In this document: in pieces, positions 1 to 6,897 of the stretch
Layout of the letters: each line of letters starts with the position of its first letter
Numbering within the stretch: the stretch's first letter is position 1
From: Streptomyces sp. NBC_01788
Lineage (GTDB): Bacteria > Actinomycetota > Actinomycetes > Streptomycetales > Streptomycetaceae
Direction of reading: 5' to 3'
Length of the DNA stretch: 64,000 bases
NCBI RefSeq assembly: GCF_035917575.1
Contig: NZ_CP109090.1
Coordinates: forward strand, 7,998,001 to 8,062,000
The notes under the pieces: generated by a model
What the model saw: the letters and a program-made list of their open reading frames with translations, nothing else
Databases searched by the model: none
What the model was told of the DNA's origin: nothing
Made by a program: the position numbers and the translations under genes

Positions 1-138
1 GGTTGAGACGGCTCGCTCATCGACCTGGTGAACATCGTGGTTCTCACCCGTAGCGTGCGTTGGAGACGGTTGTACCCTGGGTCGAGTGGGTTGTGCCCAC
101 GCACCATGTGACCGCTGCCGGCCCGAGGAGGTGACGGG

Positions 139-225
139 ATGAGTCCCTGCAGTAGTAGTCCCAGCAGTCCCAGCTCCCATTCCGTTGCACCCGGGGCGCC
201 CGGCGGCCACCGCGCCGTCCTCTGA
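139..225 (+). CDS. putative 28-aa leader peptide (CSSSP type), copy 1
   Basis: A short ORF begins with ATG after a good ribosome binding site (GAGGAGGTGACGGG) and encodes a Ser/Pro-rich peptide starting MSPCSSSPSSPSSH. The start of the peptide shares the CSSSP core with the ORF at 1137-1211, which lies between an M-box riboswitch and an NRAMP gene. Both ORFs are also followed by a similar CCGTCCT..GACGGCC stretch (here overlapping the stop codon, there about 55 bases after it). The next gene starts 89 bases downstream. Upstream sequence (1-138) contains no recognisable gene or riboswitch. Inference: a translated attenuator or leader rather than a functional protein. It could be a chance ORF, but the paired occurrence argues against that. 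Confidence 0.45.
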   Translation: MSPCSSSPSSPSSHSVAPGAPGGHRAVL

Positions 226-314
226 CGGCCGCCTCGACTCGAAGTGCGAAGCGCCGGGCGGTGATCGTGTTCGCCGCCGGCGCGCCTCGGGTGCCGATCA
301 GGCGGAGGTGCGTC

Positions 315-497
315 ATGACGATCACCATCACCCTGCCCCGTTTCCCTGTTCCCGAGGTGGCCGAGCGCGGTCTGCGGCAGTTGCTGCCGGTCGCCGAACC
401 GGCGGTGCTCGCGCTGGCCGACGCCTGCGGCGTCGGGATGCCGGTGAGCCTGCTGTGGCTCGGCGTCAAGCTCGCCCGGTCGTCCACGCAGAGCTGA
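315..497 (+). CDS. small hypothetical protein (60 aa)
   Basis: ATG start preceded by GGCGGAGGTG at the right distance. The product begins MTITITLPRFPVPEVAERGL and is mildly hydrophobic between residues 23 and 53, without a convincing membrane helix. No family was recognised. It lies downstream of the CSSSP leader ORF and 41 bases upstream of the next small gene, suggesting a two-gene transcript. The C-terminus (ARSSTQS) reads as if it could have been altered by a frameshift, because the neighbouring frame continues with HAELIDELIDSA, but the next gene has its own ribosome binding site so this is not needed. Confidence 0.5.
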   Translation: MTITITLPRFPVPEVAERGLRQLLPVAEPAVLALADACGVGMPVSLLWLGVKLARSSTQS

Positions 498-538
498 TCG
501 ACGAGCTGATCGACAGCGCGGCCCGTGGGAGGCAGACG

Positions 539-799
539 GTGAACGGTCCGCAGGAACAAGCACGCCTGGCGGTTCGCCGCGCGAGGCAACGGCTGACCGA
601 GGACGCGGCCGCCCTGATGGCCGCGTCCGGGGAAGCCGCCGAGATCGGGATGGAGGCGCGTGCGGAAGAGCTCCGACGTGCCGTCCTCGTCGCCTGGAGC
701 ACCGGTGTGGCGCCCGAGGACATTGCCCAGGACGCCGGTGTGGAGCTCCGTGTGATCCGCGGCTGGGCCGTCCCAGGCCGTACACGTCCTGGCTCTTGA
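539..799 (+). CDS. small HTH-like hypothetical protein (86 aa)
   Basis: GTG start after GGGAGGCAG. The product is an acidic/basic helical protein: residues 5-52 are Arg/Ala/Glu-rich and probably a long helix or coiled coil, and residues 58-80 (STGVAPEDIAQDAGVELRVI) have the spacing of a helix-turn-helix with a final RGW, as in small Streptomyces DNA-binding proteins that sense position rather than ligand. No named family is assigned. It ends 25 bases before the promoter-like region of the M-box transcription unit. Co-transcription with the 315 gene is inferred from the 41-base spacing. Confidence 0.55.
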   Translation: MNGPQEQARLAVRRARQRLTEDAAALMAASGEAAEIGMEARAEELRRAVLVAWSTGVAPEDIAQDAGVELRVIRGWAVPGRTRPGS

Positions 800-823
800 T
801 TGCGTCAAGACCTGGTCAACAAG

Positions 824-854
824 TTGCGTAGACGTGCAAGTATGGCGCTACACT
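824..854 (+). promoter_or_regulatory. possible sigma-70-type promoter of the M-box transcript
   Basis: TTGCGT (824-829) and TACACT (849-854) are separated by 19 bases and lie about 20 bases upstream of the riboswitch. The match is moderate and rests on position as much as on sequence. Confidence 0.35.
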
Positions 855-874
855 CGAGAAGGTTGAAGAGGCAC

Positions 875-1029
875 CTCGTTCGGTGAGGCGTCTTCACGGA
901 CACAGGCCACTGACCCCACGACGTCGAGAGACGCCCAGGGTCAGGACAGGTCTCCCCGGCCCAAGGGGTGACCCCAAGTGGCTTCCCTCGCAGAGGGATT
1001 ACGCCGTGGAGTGCCAAAGCCCTGACGAG
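875..1029 (+). promoter_or_regulatory. M-box (ykoK-type) magnesium riboswitch
   Basis: The sequence carries the conserved blocks of the M-box aptamer in order: CTCGTTCGGTGAGGC at the 5' side, CACTGACCCCACGA and AGACGCCCAGGGTCA in the middle, and the 3' block GTGCCAAAGCCCTGACGAG. The outer CTCGT (875-879) and ACGAG (1025-1029) can pair to form P1. M-box RNAs are known to sense Mg2+ and in actinobacteria lie upstream of NRAMP and mgtC-type genes, which fits the NRAMP gene at 1378 and the mgtC stub at 3072. No poly-U terminator is visible downstream; control could act through the leader ORF at 1137-1211 or through Rho. The length (155 nt) is near the family norm. Confidence 0.88.
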
Positions 1030-1136
1030 TTGGGGTGTACCGGCCGCCGTCGTGCGGACGGGACCGGTTCGCTCCTTGCCGTGTCGTCGACGATGCCCTT
1101 CGTGCGGGTGTCCCCGGCCGGAAGGAGGCGAGAGAC

Positions 1137-1211
1137 ATGGATTGCAGTAGCAGTCCGGGCCACAGTCGGCCCCTGACCCGCTTGTCCTCGCATTCTTCCG
1201 GCACGCGGTAA
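1137..1211 (+). CDS. putative 24-aa leader peptide (CSSSP type), copy 2
   Basis: ATG preceded by a near-perfect GAAGGAGGCGAGAGAC site. The peptide begins MDCSSSPGHSRPLTRLSSHS and ends in TAA, a rare stop in this DNA. It sits about 108 bases after the M-box and 166 bases before the NRAMP start, exactly where a translated control element would be expected. It shares CSSSP with the ORF at 139-225. Leader ORFs working with Mg2+ sensors are established for mgtA/mgtC genes of enterobacteria; extending that idea here is inference. The strong ribosome binding site makes translation likely. Confidence 0.55.
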   Translation: MDCSSSPGHSRPLTRLSSHSSGTR

Positions 1212-1377
1212 CCATCTCCCTGCACGGCCGCGCTGCGCCGCGTCTTCCCACCCTCCCCCCTCCGTCCTGACGGCCGTGGAGACGGTGTGCGCTGTCCTGC
1301 GCGCCCGGGCGCGTGGGGGGATGGCTGCCTCGTGCCTCCGAACGCCTCCCCCGGTGGGGGGATTTGGGAGGTACCGC

Positions 1378-3021
1378 ATGGCCAACACCACCATCGACAC
1401 CACCGCCGCGGCAGCCCGCTCCGCGGTTCTCGACGGCGCGCACGTCGGCGACATCCGCGGCGCGCTCGGCACCATCAAGCTCGACGACACCGCACCCCGC
1501 ACGGGCCTGCCGGCCAAGCTCAAGACCCTTCTGGCGATCGTCGGCCCCGGCCTGATCGTGATGGTCGGCGACAACGACGCCGGTGCCTTCGCCACCTATG
1601 GCCAGGCGGGCCAGAACTACGGCACCCACCTGCTGTGGACCCTGCTGCTCCTGGTGCCTGTGCTGTACGTGAACCAGGAGATGGTGCTGCGGCTCGGCGC
1701 GGTCACCGGTGTCGGCCACGCGCGGCTGATCCTGGAGCGGTTCGGGAAGTTCTGGGGCGCCTTCAGTGTGATCGATCTGTTCCTGCTCAACGCGCTCACC
1801 CTGGTGACGGAGTTCATCGGCATCACCCTGGCGGCCGGCTACCTGGGGCTGCCCAGGACCGCCGCCGTGGTCCTCGCGGCCGGGATCATCATCGCGTCGG
1901 CGTTCACGGGATCGTTCCGGCGGTTCGAGCGGATGGCGATGGCACTGTGCGCGGCCTCGCTGCTCCTGGTCCCGATCTACTTCATGATCCACCCGCACAC
2001 CTCTCAGATGGCGCGGGACTTCATGGTGCCGGGCCTTCCCGGGGGGAGCGGACAGCTGTCGACGGTGATGCTCCTGATCATCGGAATCGTGGGGACGACG
2101 GTGGCCCCGTGGCAGCTGTTCTTCCAGCAGTCATACGTGATCGACAAGCGGATCACCCCGCGGTTCATGCGCTACGAGAAGGCCGACCTGTGGATCGGCA
2201 TCGTCGTGGTGGTGGTCGGGGCGGCGGCGATGATGGGCTTCACCGCCGCGGCGTTCGCCGGTACCCACGGGTTCGGCCAGTTCACCGACAGTGCGGGCAT
2301 CGCCACCGGGCTCGAGCACAGGGCCGGCAAGCTGGCCGGGGTACTGTTCGCGATCGCGCTGCTGGACGCCTCGATCATCGGCGCGTTCGCGGTGTCCCTG
2401 TCGACCGCCTACGCGATCGGTGACGTGCTCGGGCTCAGGCACTCCCTGCACCGCGGCGTACGGGGCGCCAAGGGCTTCTACGCCGTCTACGCCGGGCTGG
2501 TGGCCGCCGCCGCGGTGATCGTGCTGATCCCCGGCTCCCCGCTGGGCCTGCTGACCGAGGGCGTACAGACCCTGGCCGGGGTGCTGCTGCCGTCGGCGTC
2601 GGTGTTCCTGCTGCTGCTGTGCAACGACAGGGCCGTCCTGGGCCCATGGGTCAACGGTCGCAGGACCAACGCGTTCACCGCCGCCGTGGTCGGTGTGCTG
2701 GTCGCCCTGTCGATCATCCTGACCGCCTCCGTGCTGTTCCCGGACATCTCCGCGCACGCGATCCTGCGGATCATGGCCGGATGCGGCATCGCCGGGGTGC
2801 TGGCCACCGGATACTCCTTCCTCCGGCGCCACCGCCGGACGGCGGGGGAGCCGATCGACCGCACGGGCCGGGACACATGGCGGATGCCCCGCCTGGAAAC
2901 GCTGACCCGGCCGGTGACGTCCACCGCGTATCGGATCGGTATGGGCGCCCTGCGCACCTATCTGCTGATCGCCATGGTCCTGGTCGTCATCAAGATCGTC
3001 CAGGTGGCACTCGGGAACTGA
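1378..3021 (+). CDS. NRAMP-family divalent metal transporter
   Basis: A 547-residue membrane protein of the NRAMP (natural resistance-associated macrophage protein) superfamily, which moves Mn2+, Fe2+ or Mg2+ across the cytoplasmic membrane with protons. The first helix carries IVGPGLIVMVGDNDAGAFAT (about residues 57-76), equivalent to the metal-binding DPGN segment, but reading D-N-D-A-G, a variation seen in the NRAMP-related Mg transporters of actinobacteria. About 11-12 hydrophobic segments follow. The ATG is chosen because GGGAGG lies 8 bases upstream; residues 1-50 are a soluble, Ala/Thr-rich extension. The M-box upstream suggests Mg2+ as substrate and repression by high Mg2+. Substrate preference is inferred from regulation, not from residues alone. 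Confidence 0.88.
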   Translation: MANTTIDTTAAAARSAVLDGAHVGDIRGALGTIKLDDTAPRTGLPAKLKTLLAIVGPGLIVMVGDNDAGAFATYGQAGQNYGTHLLWTLLLLVPVLYVNQEMVLRLGAVTGVGHARLILERFGKFWGAFSVIDLFLLNALTLVTEFIGITLAAGYLGLPRTAAVVLAAGIIIASAFTGSFRRFERMAMALCAASLLLVPIYFMIHPHTSQMARDFMVPGLPGGSGQLSTVMLLIIGIVGTTVAPWQLFFQQSYVIDKRITPRFMRYEKADLWIGIVVVVVGAAAMMGFTAAAFAGTHGFGQFTDSAGIATGLEHRAGKLAGVLFAIALLDASIIGAFAVSLSTAYAIGDVLGLRHSLHRGVRGAKGFYAVYAGLVAAAAVIVLIPGSPLGLLTEGVQTLAGVLLPSASVFLLLLCNDRAVLGPWVNGRRTNAFTAAVVGVLVALSIILTASVLFPDISAHAILRIMAGCGIAGVLATGYSFLRRHRRTAGEPIDRTGRDTWRMPRLETLTRPVTSTAYRIGMGALRTYLLIAMVLVVIKIVQVALGN

Positions 3022-3071
3022 TCACCGCAGCGCGCCTGCCGAAAGGCGGCCCGCCCTGAAGGAGGTGCCCC

Positions 3072-3160
3072 GTGCACCCCCTGACCACTTCGCAGTTCCT
3101 GACCATGCTCGCAACCGGCGCGCCCTGCGGGGCGCTGATCGGCGTCGAGCGGCAGCAGGG
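3072..3160 (+). pseudogene. mgtC: 5' stub of mgtC
   Basis: A GTG codon with GAAGGAGGTG before it opens a frame reading VHPLTTSQFLTMLATGAPCG followed by ALIGVERQ, which matches the conserved N-terminus and GxLIGxER motif of MgtC/SapB membrane proteins. After about 30 residues homology stops and the frame continues as unrelated sequence (QGARILRGRSLLTG). MgtC proteins are normally about 200-240 residues, so most of the gene is gone. Its place 50 bases after an M-box-controlled NRAMP gene fits the known M-box regulon. The deletion joined it to the zinc-ribbon-like gene at 3209. Confidence 0.7.
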
Positions 3161-3208
3161 CGCCCGGATTCTTCGAGGGCGGAGCCTTTTGACCGGCACA
3201 ATGTCCCG

Positions 3209-3580
3209 GTGGCCCTCTTCACCTGCGCGAACTGTCGTCAGCCACTCACCGGAGATCTCAAGGAGGCACGGCCCCAGCGCGACACCGAAAAGCGGTCCGG
3301 TCACCGGATCGCTCCTCCGCGGATGGCCCGAGGCACCTATGCGATCAGCCATGACGCCAGTCTCTTCATCCTGCATCCCGACGACGTGCCGGGAACGGTT
3401 CCGCACCCCGATCACGGGCGTCGCAACGGCTGCTGCGGACTCGACGGTCAGGACGGGCCCAATCTCGTCTGTGCGGCCTGCGGCTCCGAGGTCGCCACCA
3501 AACGATCGGACTGCTGGACGCAGCATCTGGTGGCGCTGACCGCCGCCAAGGTCGTCGGCGAAGCCGAATTTCCATCCTGA
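3209..3580 (+). CDS. hypothetical protein with paired CxxC zinc-binding motifs
   Basis: A 123-residue protein read from GTG (VALFTCANCRQPLTG). CANC near the N-terminus (residues 6-9) and CAAC near residue 90 have the arrangement of a zinc ribbon, and NGCCGLDGQDGPN between them is characteristic of a small hypothetical family found widely in Streptomyces. No function is known to me. The start is judged from where family-like sequence begins; there is no strong ribosome binding site, and the region just upstream is the mgtC deletion junction, so the native promoter may be lost. Ends 266 bases before the penicillin-binding protein gene. Confidence 0.6.
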   Translation: MALFTCANCRQPLTGDLKEARPQRDTEKRSGHRIAPPRMARGTYAISHDASLFILHPDDVPGTVPHPDHGRRNGCCGLDGQDGPNLVCAACGSEVATKRSDCWTQHLVALTAAKVVGEAEFPS

Positions 3581-3846
3581 ACGTGTCGGCTCCGGAACAT
3601 GTGCGCGCTGCGGAAGGACGCAGCCCGGGCACTGAGCCCACCCCTTGGTGGGCGGGACACGGCGTGTTGTGTGAGTCTGCCCTGTCAGTGATCCGCCGCA
3701 GCGACAAGGGAGCCCGAACCCGTGTGCGAACTGTGCGGCTATGGTGCTCGCATGGCTCTACCTACCCTCATAATCGTCAGGAAATGCCTGCGACCTGCCC
3801 AGTTGGCCACGGCTACCATGCCTGGGCTCGTAGCTGGAGGCCTGCG

Positions 3847-5331
3847 ATGAACCGGCCTGTGCGGGCGATTGCTGTCTTCTGCGGCGTGCTGATGCTGGCT
3901 CTGCTGGTTCGGGCGAACTGGCTGCAATACGTGAATGCCGAGGAGTTGGCGTCGGATACGCACAATCGCCGTGTGCTGATCGAACGGTTCGCCGCTCCAC
4001 GGGGTGACATCATCGTCGGTGGCGAGGCGGTGACCGGGGCCGAGGCGGTCGCGGGCAGGGAACTCAAGTTCAAGCGCACCTACGTCAACGGTCCGATGTA
4101 CGCACCGGTGACCGGCTTCGCGTCGCAGGCGCAGGGCATGTCGCTGCTGGAGAAGACCTATGACGGCATCCTGTCGGGGCAGGACGACCGGCTGGCGTTC
4201 CAGCACTTCCTGGACGTGGCGACGGGCAAGGAACGTGGCACAGGGTCCGTGGTGACGACGATCGACCCGCGGGCGCAGAAGGCGGCGTACAAGGGGCTGA
4301 CCGGTCTGAAGGGTGCGCGGGGGGCCGTGGTCGCTCTGGATCCGAAGACCGGGAAGGTGCTGGCCCTGGCGTCGGCGCCGTCCTACGATCCGTCGGTGTT
4401 CGCGGGCAACACCTTCAAGGAGTCCGACAGGTTCCTGGCCCTGGACAAGGACAAGGGCAAGCCGCTGGCGAACCGGCCGCTGCGGGAGACCTATCCGCCC
4501 GGCTCCACGTTCAAGATCCTCACGGCCGCCGCGGCCCTGGAGCACGGCGTGGTCTCGGACATCGACGCTCCGAGCGGGGCGGTGTCCCCCTACCCGTTGC
4601 CCCAGTCGACGAACCGGATCGGCAGCGAGGCCGGCGACGCGACCTGCGGCAACGCTTCCATGAAGACCGCGATGCAGTACTCCTGCAACAACGTCTTCCT
4701 CGACGCCGCCGCCAAGCTGGGGGAGGACCGGATGCGCGAGACGGCGGAGAAGTTCGGTTTCAACGAGGACGTCTACTCACCGGACTTCGGAGACCTGCGC
4801 GCCACGAAGAGCATCTATCCGCAGGACCTGGACAAGCCAGGAACCGCGCTGACCGGCATGGGCCAAGGCAGCCTCACCAGCACTCCCATGCAGATGGCCA
4901 TGGTCACCGCGGCACTGGCCAACGACGGCAAGCTCATGCAGCCCTACATCGTCGACGAGATCCGGGGACCGGACCTCAGCGCTCTGGAGAAGACCGCGCC
5001 GACCGTCATGAGCCAGGCCGTCTCCGCCGACACCGCGCACAAGGTGCAGCAGATGATGGAGCACACTGCCAAGGAAGGCAGCGCCCAGCGCGCGCTGATC
5101 GACGGCATCGTGGTCGGCGGCAAGACCGGCACAGCGCAGCGAGGCGTGAACGTCGCCGACGAAGTGCCTTACGGCTGGTTCGTCTCCTACGGCAAGAAGC
5201 CCGACGGTGCCTCGGTCGCCGTCGCCGTCTTCATCGACCCCACCGGCATGGACATCTCCCGCCAGGACATCTCCGGCGGCCGACTCGGCGCTCCCATCGC
5301 GCGCAGCGTCATGATGGCCGTACTGCGGTAG
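3847..5331 (+). CDS. penicillin-binding transpeptidase (PbpA-like class B PBP)
   Basis: A 494-residue D,D-transpeptidase that cross-links peptidoglycan outside the membrane. The ATG is preceded by GGAGGCCTGCG. Residues 5-24 form the signal-anchor helix (FCGVLMLALLVRANW), then a short PBP dimer region with RFAAPRGDI. The three catalytic motifs are intact: PPGSTFK (Ser near residue 219), YSCNN as S-x-N (near 279) and GGKTGTA (near 426). The length and N-terminus match actinobacterial PbpA, which functions with a SEDS protein (RodA/FtsW), but no SEDS gene is next to it. Being alone in accessory DNA it is probably an extra paralogue used in a special growth phase. A hairpin follows the stop. Confidence 0.9.
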   Translation: MNRPVRAIAVFCGVLMLALLVRANWLQYVNAEELASDTHNRRVLIERFAAPRGDIIVGGEAVTGAEAVAGRELKFKRTYVNGPMYAPVTGFASQAQGMSLLEKTYDGILSGQDDRLAFQHFLDVATGKERGTGSVVTTIDPRAQKAAYKGLTGLKGARGAVVALDPKTGKVLALASAPSYDPSVFAGNTFKESDRFLALDKDKGKPLANRPLRETYPPGSTFKILTAAAALEHGVVSDIDAPSGAVSPYPLPQSTNRIGSEAGDATCGNASMKTAMQYSCNNVFLDAAAKLGEDRMRETAEKFGFNEDVYSPDFGDLRATKSIYPQDLDKPGTALTGMGQGSLTSTPMQMAMVTAALANDGKLMQPYIVDEIRGPDLSALEKTAPTVMSQAVSADTAHKVQQMMEHTAKEGSAQRALIDGIVVGGKTGTAQRGVNVADEVPYGWFVSYGKKPDGASVAVAVFIDPTGMDISRQDISGGRLGAPIARSVMMAVLR

Positions 5332-5347
5332 CAGAGGGCTCGCACCG

Positions 5348-5385
5348 GGCGGCGCCAAGGTTCCAGGACGGACCTCGGCGCCGCC
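5348..5385. terminator. bidirectional hairpin between convergent genes
   Basis: GGCGGCGCC (5348-5356) and GGCGCCGCC (5377-5385) pair, and the stem can extend inward through AGGT/ACCT. It lies between the convergent PBP and LysE stop codons. There is no U-run, as is usual for Streptomyces terminators. Confidence 0.6.
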
Positions 5386-5417
5386 ACGGCCGGCCACGGG
5401 AAGCCGCGCCGTCGGCA

Positions 5418-6035
5418 CTACGCCAGCAGCCGCTCTACCAGGAGCAGGACACCGATCACGATCATCGCGGCTCCCGAGAAGCGGGTCACTGCTGAGGCGA
5501 CGGCTGGACGTGTTCGCAGCACCCGTCGCGCGGCGGTGCCCACGCCTGTGTAGACCACGGCGCAGTTGGCGGTGTGCACCAGACCCAGCACAGCGATCTG
5601 AGCCATGAGCGGCCAACTCGTGCCACGGGCGACGAACTGTGGCAGGAGGGCCAGGAACAGCAGCAGAGCCTTCGGGTTGAGTCCGCTGATGCCCGCGCCT
5701 CTGGCGGCCCGTCCCAGCCAGGAGCCGGCGCTCTCCTCCTCGGCCGCGTGGGGCGTCGAGGGGGATGTCACGGTGGTGATTCCAAGGCAGACGAGGTACA
5801 CCGCGCCGACGGCTGTCAGCACGGTCAGCACCAGTGGTGAGCGGGCCACCAGCGCAGCCACACCGGCCGCGACCACAAGGGTCAGTACCACGTAGCCGGC
5901 CAGCAGTCCGCCGACGGCGGGCACGATCGTCCGATGCCGCAGTCCAGCCGTGATCGCGTAGGCCCAGTCCGCACCCGGGACGAGCACCAGCAGCAACGAC
6001 ACCGTCCAGAAGGCCGTGACACCGGCGATCGCCAT
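5418..6035 (-). CDS. LysE/RhtB-family amino-acid exporter
   Basis: A 205-residue membrane protein of the LysE translocator family. The conserved N-terminal block is visible as SLLLVLVPGADWAYAI (family LxxxPGPxxxxv), and GISGLNPKALLLFLALLPQF (about residues 115-134) is the hallmark N-P-K motif. Six hydrophobic segments are expected and seen. The ATG at 6035 has GAGGTGAG upstream. It is divergent from an Lrp/AsnC regulator 130 bases away, the classic arrangement in which the regulator senses an amino acid and switches on its exporter. The substrate amino acid cannot be read from sequence. Confidence 0.9.
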   Translation of the reverse strand: MAIAGVTAFWTVSLLLVLVPGADWAYAITAGLRHRTIVPAVGGLLAGYVVLTLVVAAGVAALVARSPLVLTVLTAVGAVYLVCLGITTVTSPSTPHAAEEESAGSWLGRAARGAGISGLNPKALLLFLALLPQFVARGTSWPLMAQIAVLGLVHTANCAVVYTGVGTAARRVLRTRPAVASAVTRFSGAAMIVIGVLLLVERLLA

Positions 6036-6165
6036 GTTCTCACCTCGCTCCCTACGCCGGGCCGCATGAGGTCCCGGCTTCCTGAAGGGAAGGCTAGACG
6101 GGCTTGGGCGGAAGGTGCTTCCAATCTCTTTCCGGTCCCCGCGGAAGTGTGGAAGGGTCTTCCTC

Positions 6166-6618
6166 ATGGACGACGTGGACCGGAGAATCCTTGCCGAGCT
6201 GCAGCAGGACGGGCGTTTGACCCTCACCGAACTAGCCGAGCGGGTCCGCCTGAGCATGTCCCCCTGCCACCGCCGTCTCCGTGCCCTGGAACGCTCCGGC
6301 GCGATCGCCGGCTACCACGCCCGGCTCGACGCCGCCGCTCTCGGCCTGACCTTCGAGTCGCTGGTTTTCGTCACCATGCGTTATGAGGACCGCGAGACCG
6401 TCGCGGCCTTCGAGGAGGCCGTCGCCGGCATTCCCCACGTCATCCAGGCCCAGCGGCTGTTCGGCGACCCCGACTACCTCCTGCGTGTCGTCGCCCGTGA
6501 CCTGGAGGCGTACCGGCAGCTCTACGACGAGCGTCTCGCCACCCTGCCCGGTGTCCAGCGCCTCAGCTCCACCCTCGTCATGGCGGACGTCGTCTCAGCC
6601 CGTCCCCTGCCCCTGTGA
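6166..6618 (+). CDS. Lrp/AsnC-family transcriptional regulator
   Basis: A 150-residue protein with an N-terminal winged helix-turn-helix (MDDVDRRILAELQQDGRLTL, helices to about residue 60) and a C-terminal RAM/AsnC ligand-binding domain (FVTMRYEDRETVAAFEEAV to the end). Lrp proteins form octamers and bind amino acids. It is divergent from the LysE exporter, which it probably controls together with itself. The ATG is chosen because MDDVDR is the usual family start; the ribosome binding site (GGAAGGG) lies 9-15 bases upstream. Confidence 0.9.
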   Translation: MDDVDRRILAELQQDGRLTLTELAERVRLSMSPCHRRLRALERSGAIAGYHARLDAAALGLTFESLVFVTMRYEDRETVAAFEEAVAGIPHVIQAQRLFGDPDYLLRVVARDLEAYRQLYDERLATLPGVQRLSSTLVMADVVSARPLPL

Positions 6619-6690
6619 CACCCGAGTGCTGCGACCACGCGAGCAGACTTGTGGTGGAAGCGGTGCCTGGCTCGGGTGAAAGGCTCAGCA

Positions 6691-6856
6691 CTAGGGTCTT
6701 TCGTTTGGATCAGGCCGGATCAGGGAGCGGGGTCTGGTGCCGTGCGTCGCAAGGCGGAGGAGGGCGGCAGGGCGGAGCCCTGCCAACCGACGACAACGCC
6801 GCGAGGCACGGTGCCAGGGCCCGCGAGCCCGGCATGATCCAAACGAGAGGCCTTAG
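6691..6856. mobile_element. 166-bp MITE with imperfect terminal inverted repeats
   Basis: The left end CTAGGGTCTTTCGTTTGGAT (6691-6710, continuing CAGGCCGG) is matched by the reverse complement of the right end, CTAAGGCCTCTCGTTTGGAT (continuing CATGCCGG); about 24 of 28 positions agree. The element has no coding capacity and lies between two genes. CTAG/CTAA edges suggest a CTAG- or TNA-type target duplication typical of IS5-family elements, so it was probably moved by an IS5-like transposase. The degenerate IS at about 33184 begins CTAGGGTCCGTC, a partly similar end. Confidence 0.7.
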
Positions 6857-6897
6857 GGCGGCATGACACCACGACCGGAAGGAAGGAGGTGGCGGGC

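Noticed and set aside
1..138. A second M-box upstream of the first leader peptide
   Set aside because: None of the conserved M-box blocks is visible in the first 138 bases; an element before the window cannot be excluded.
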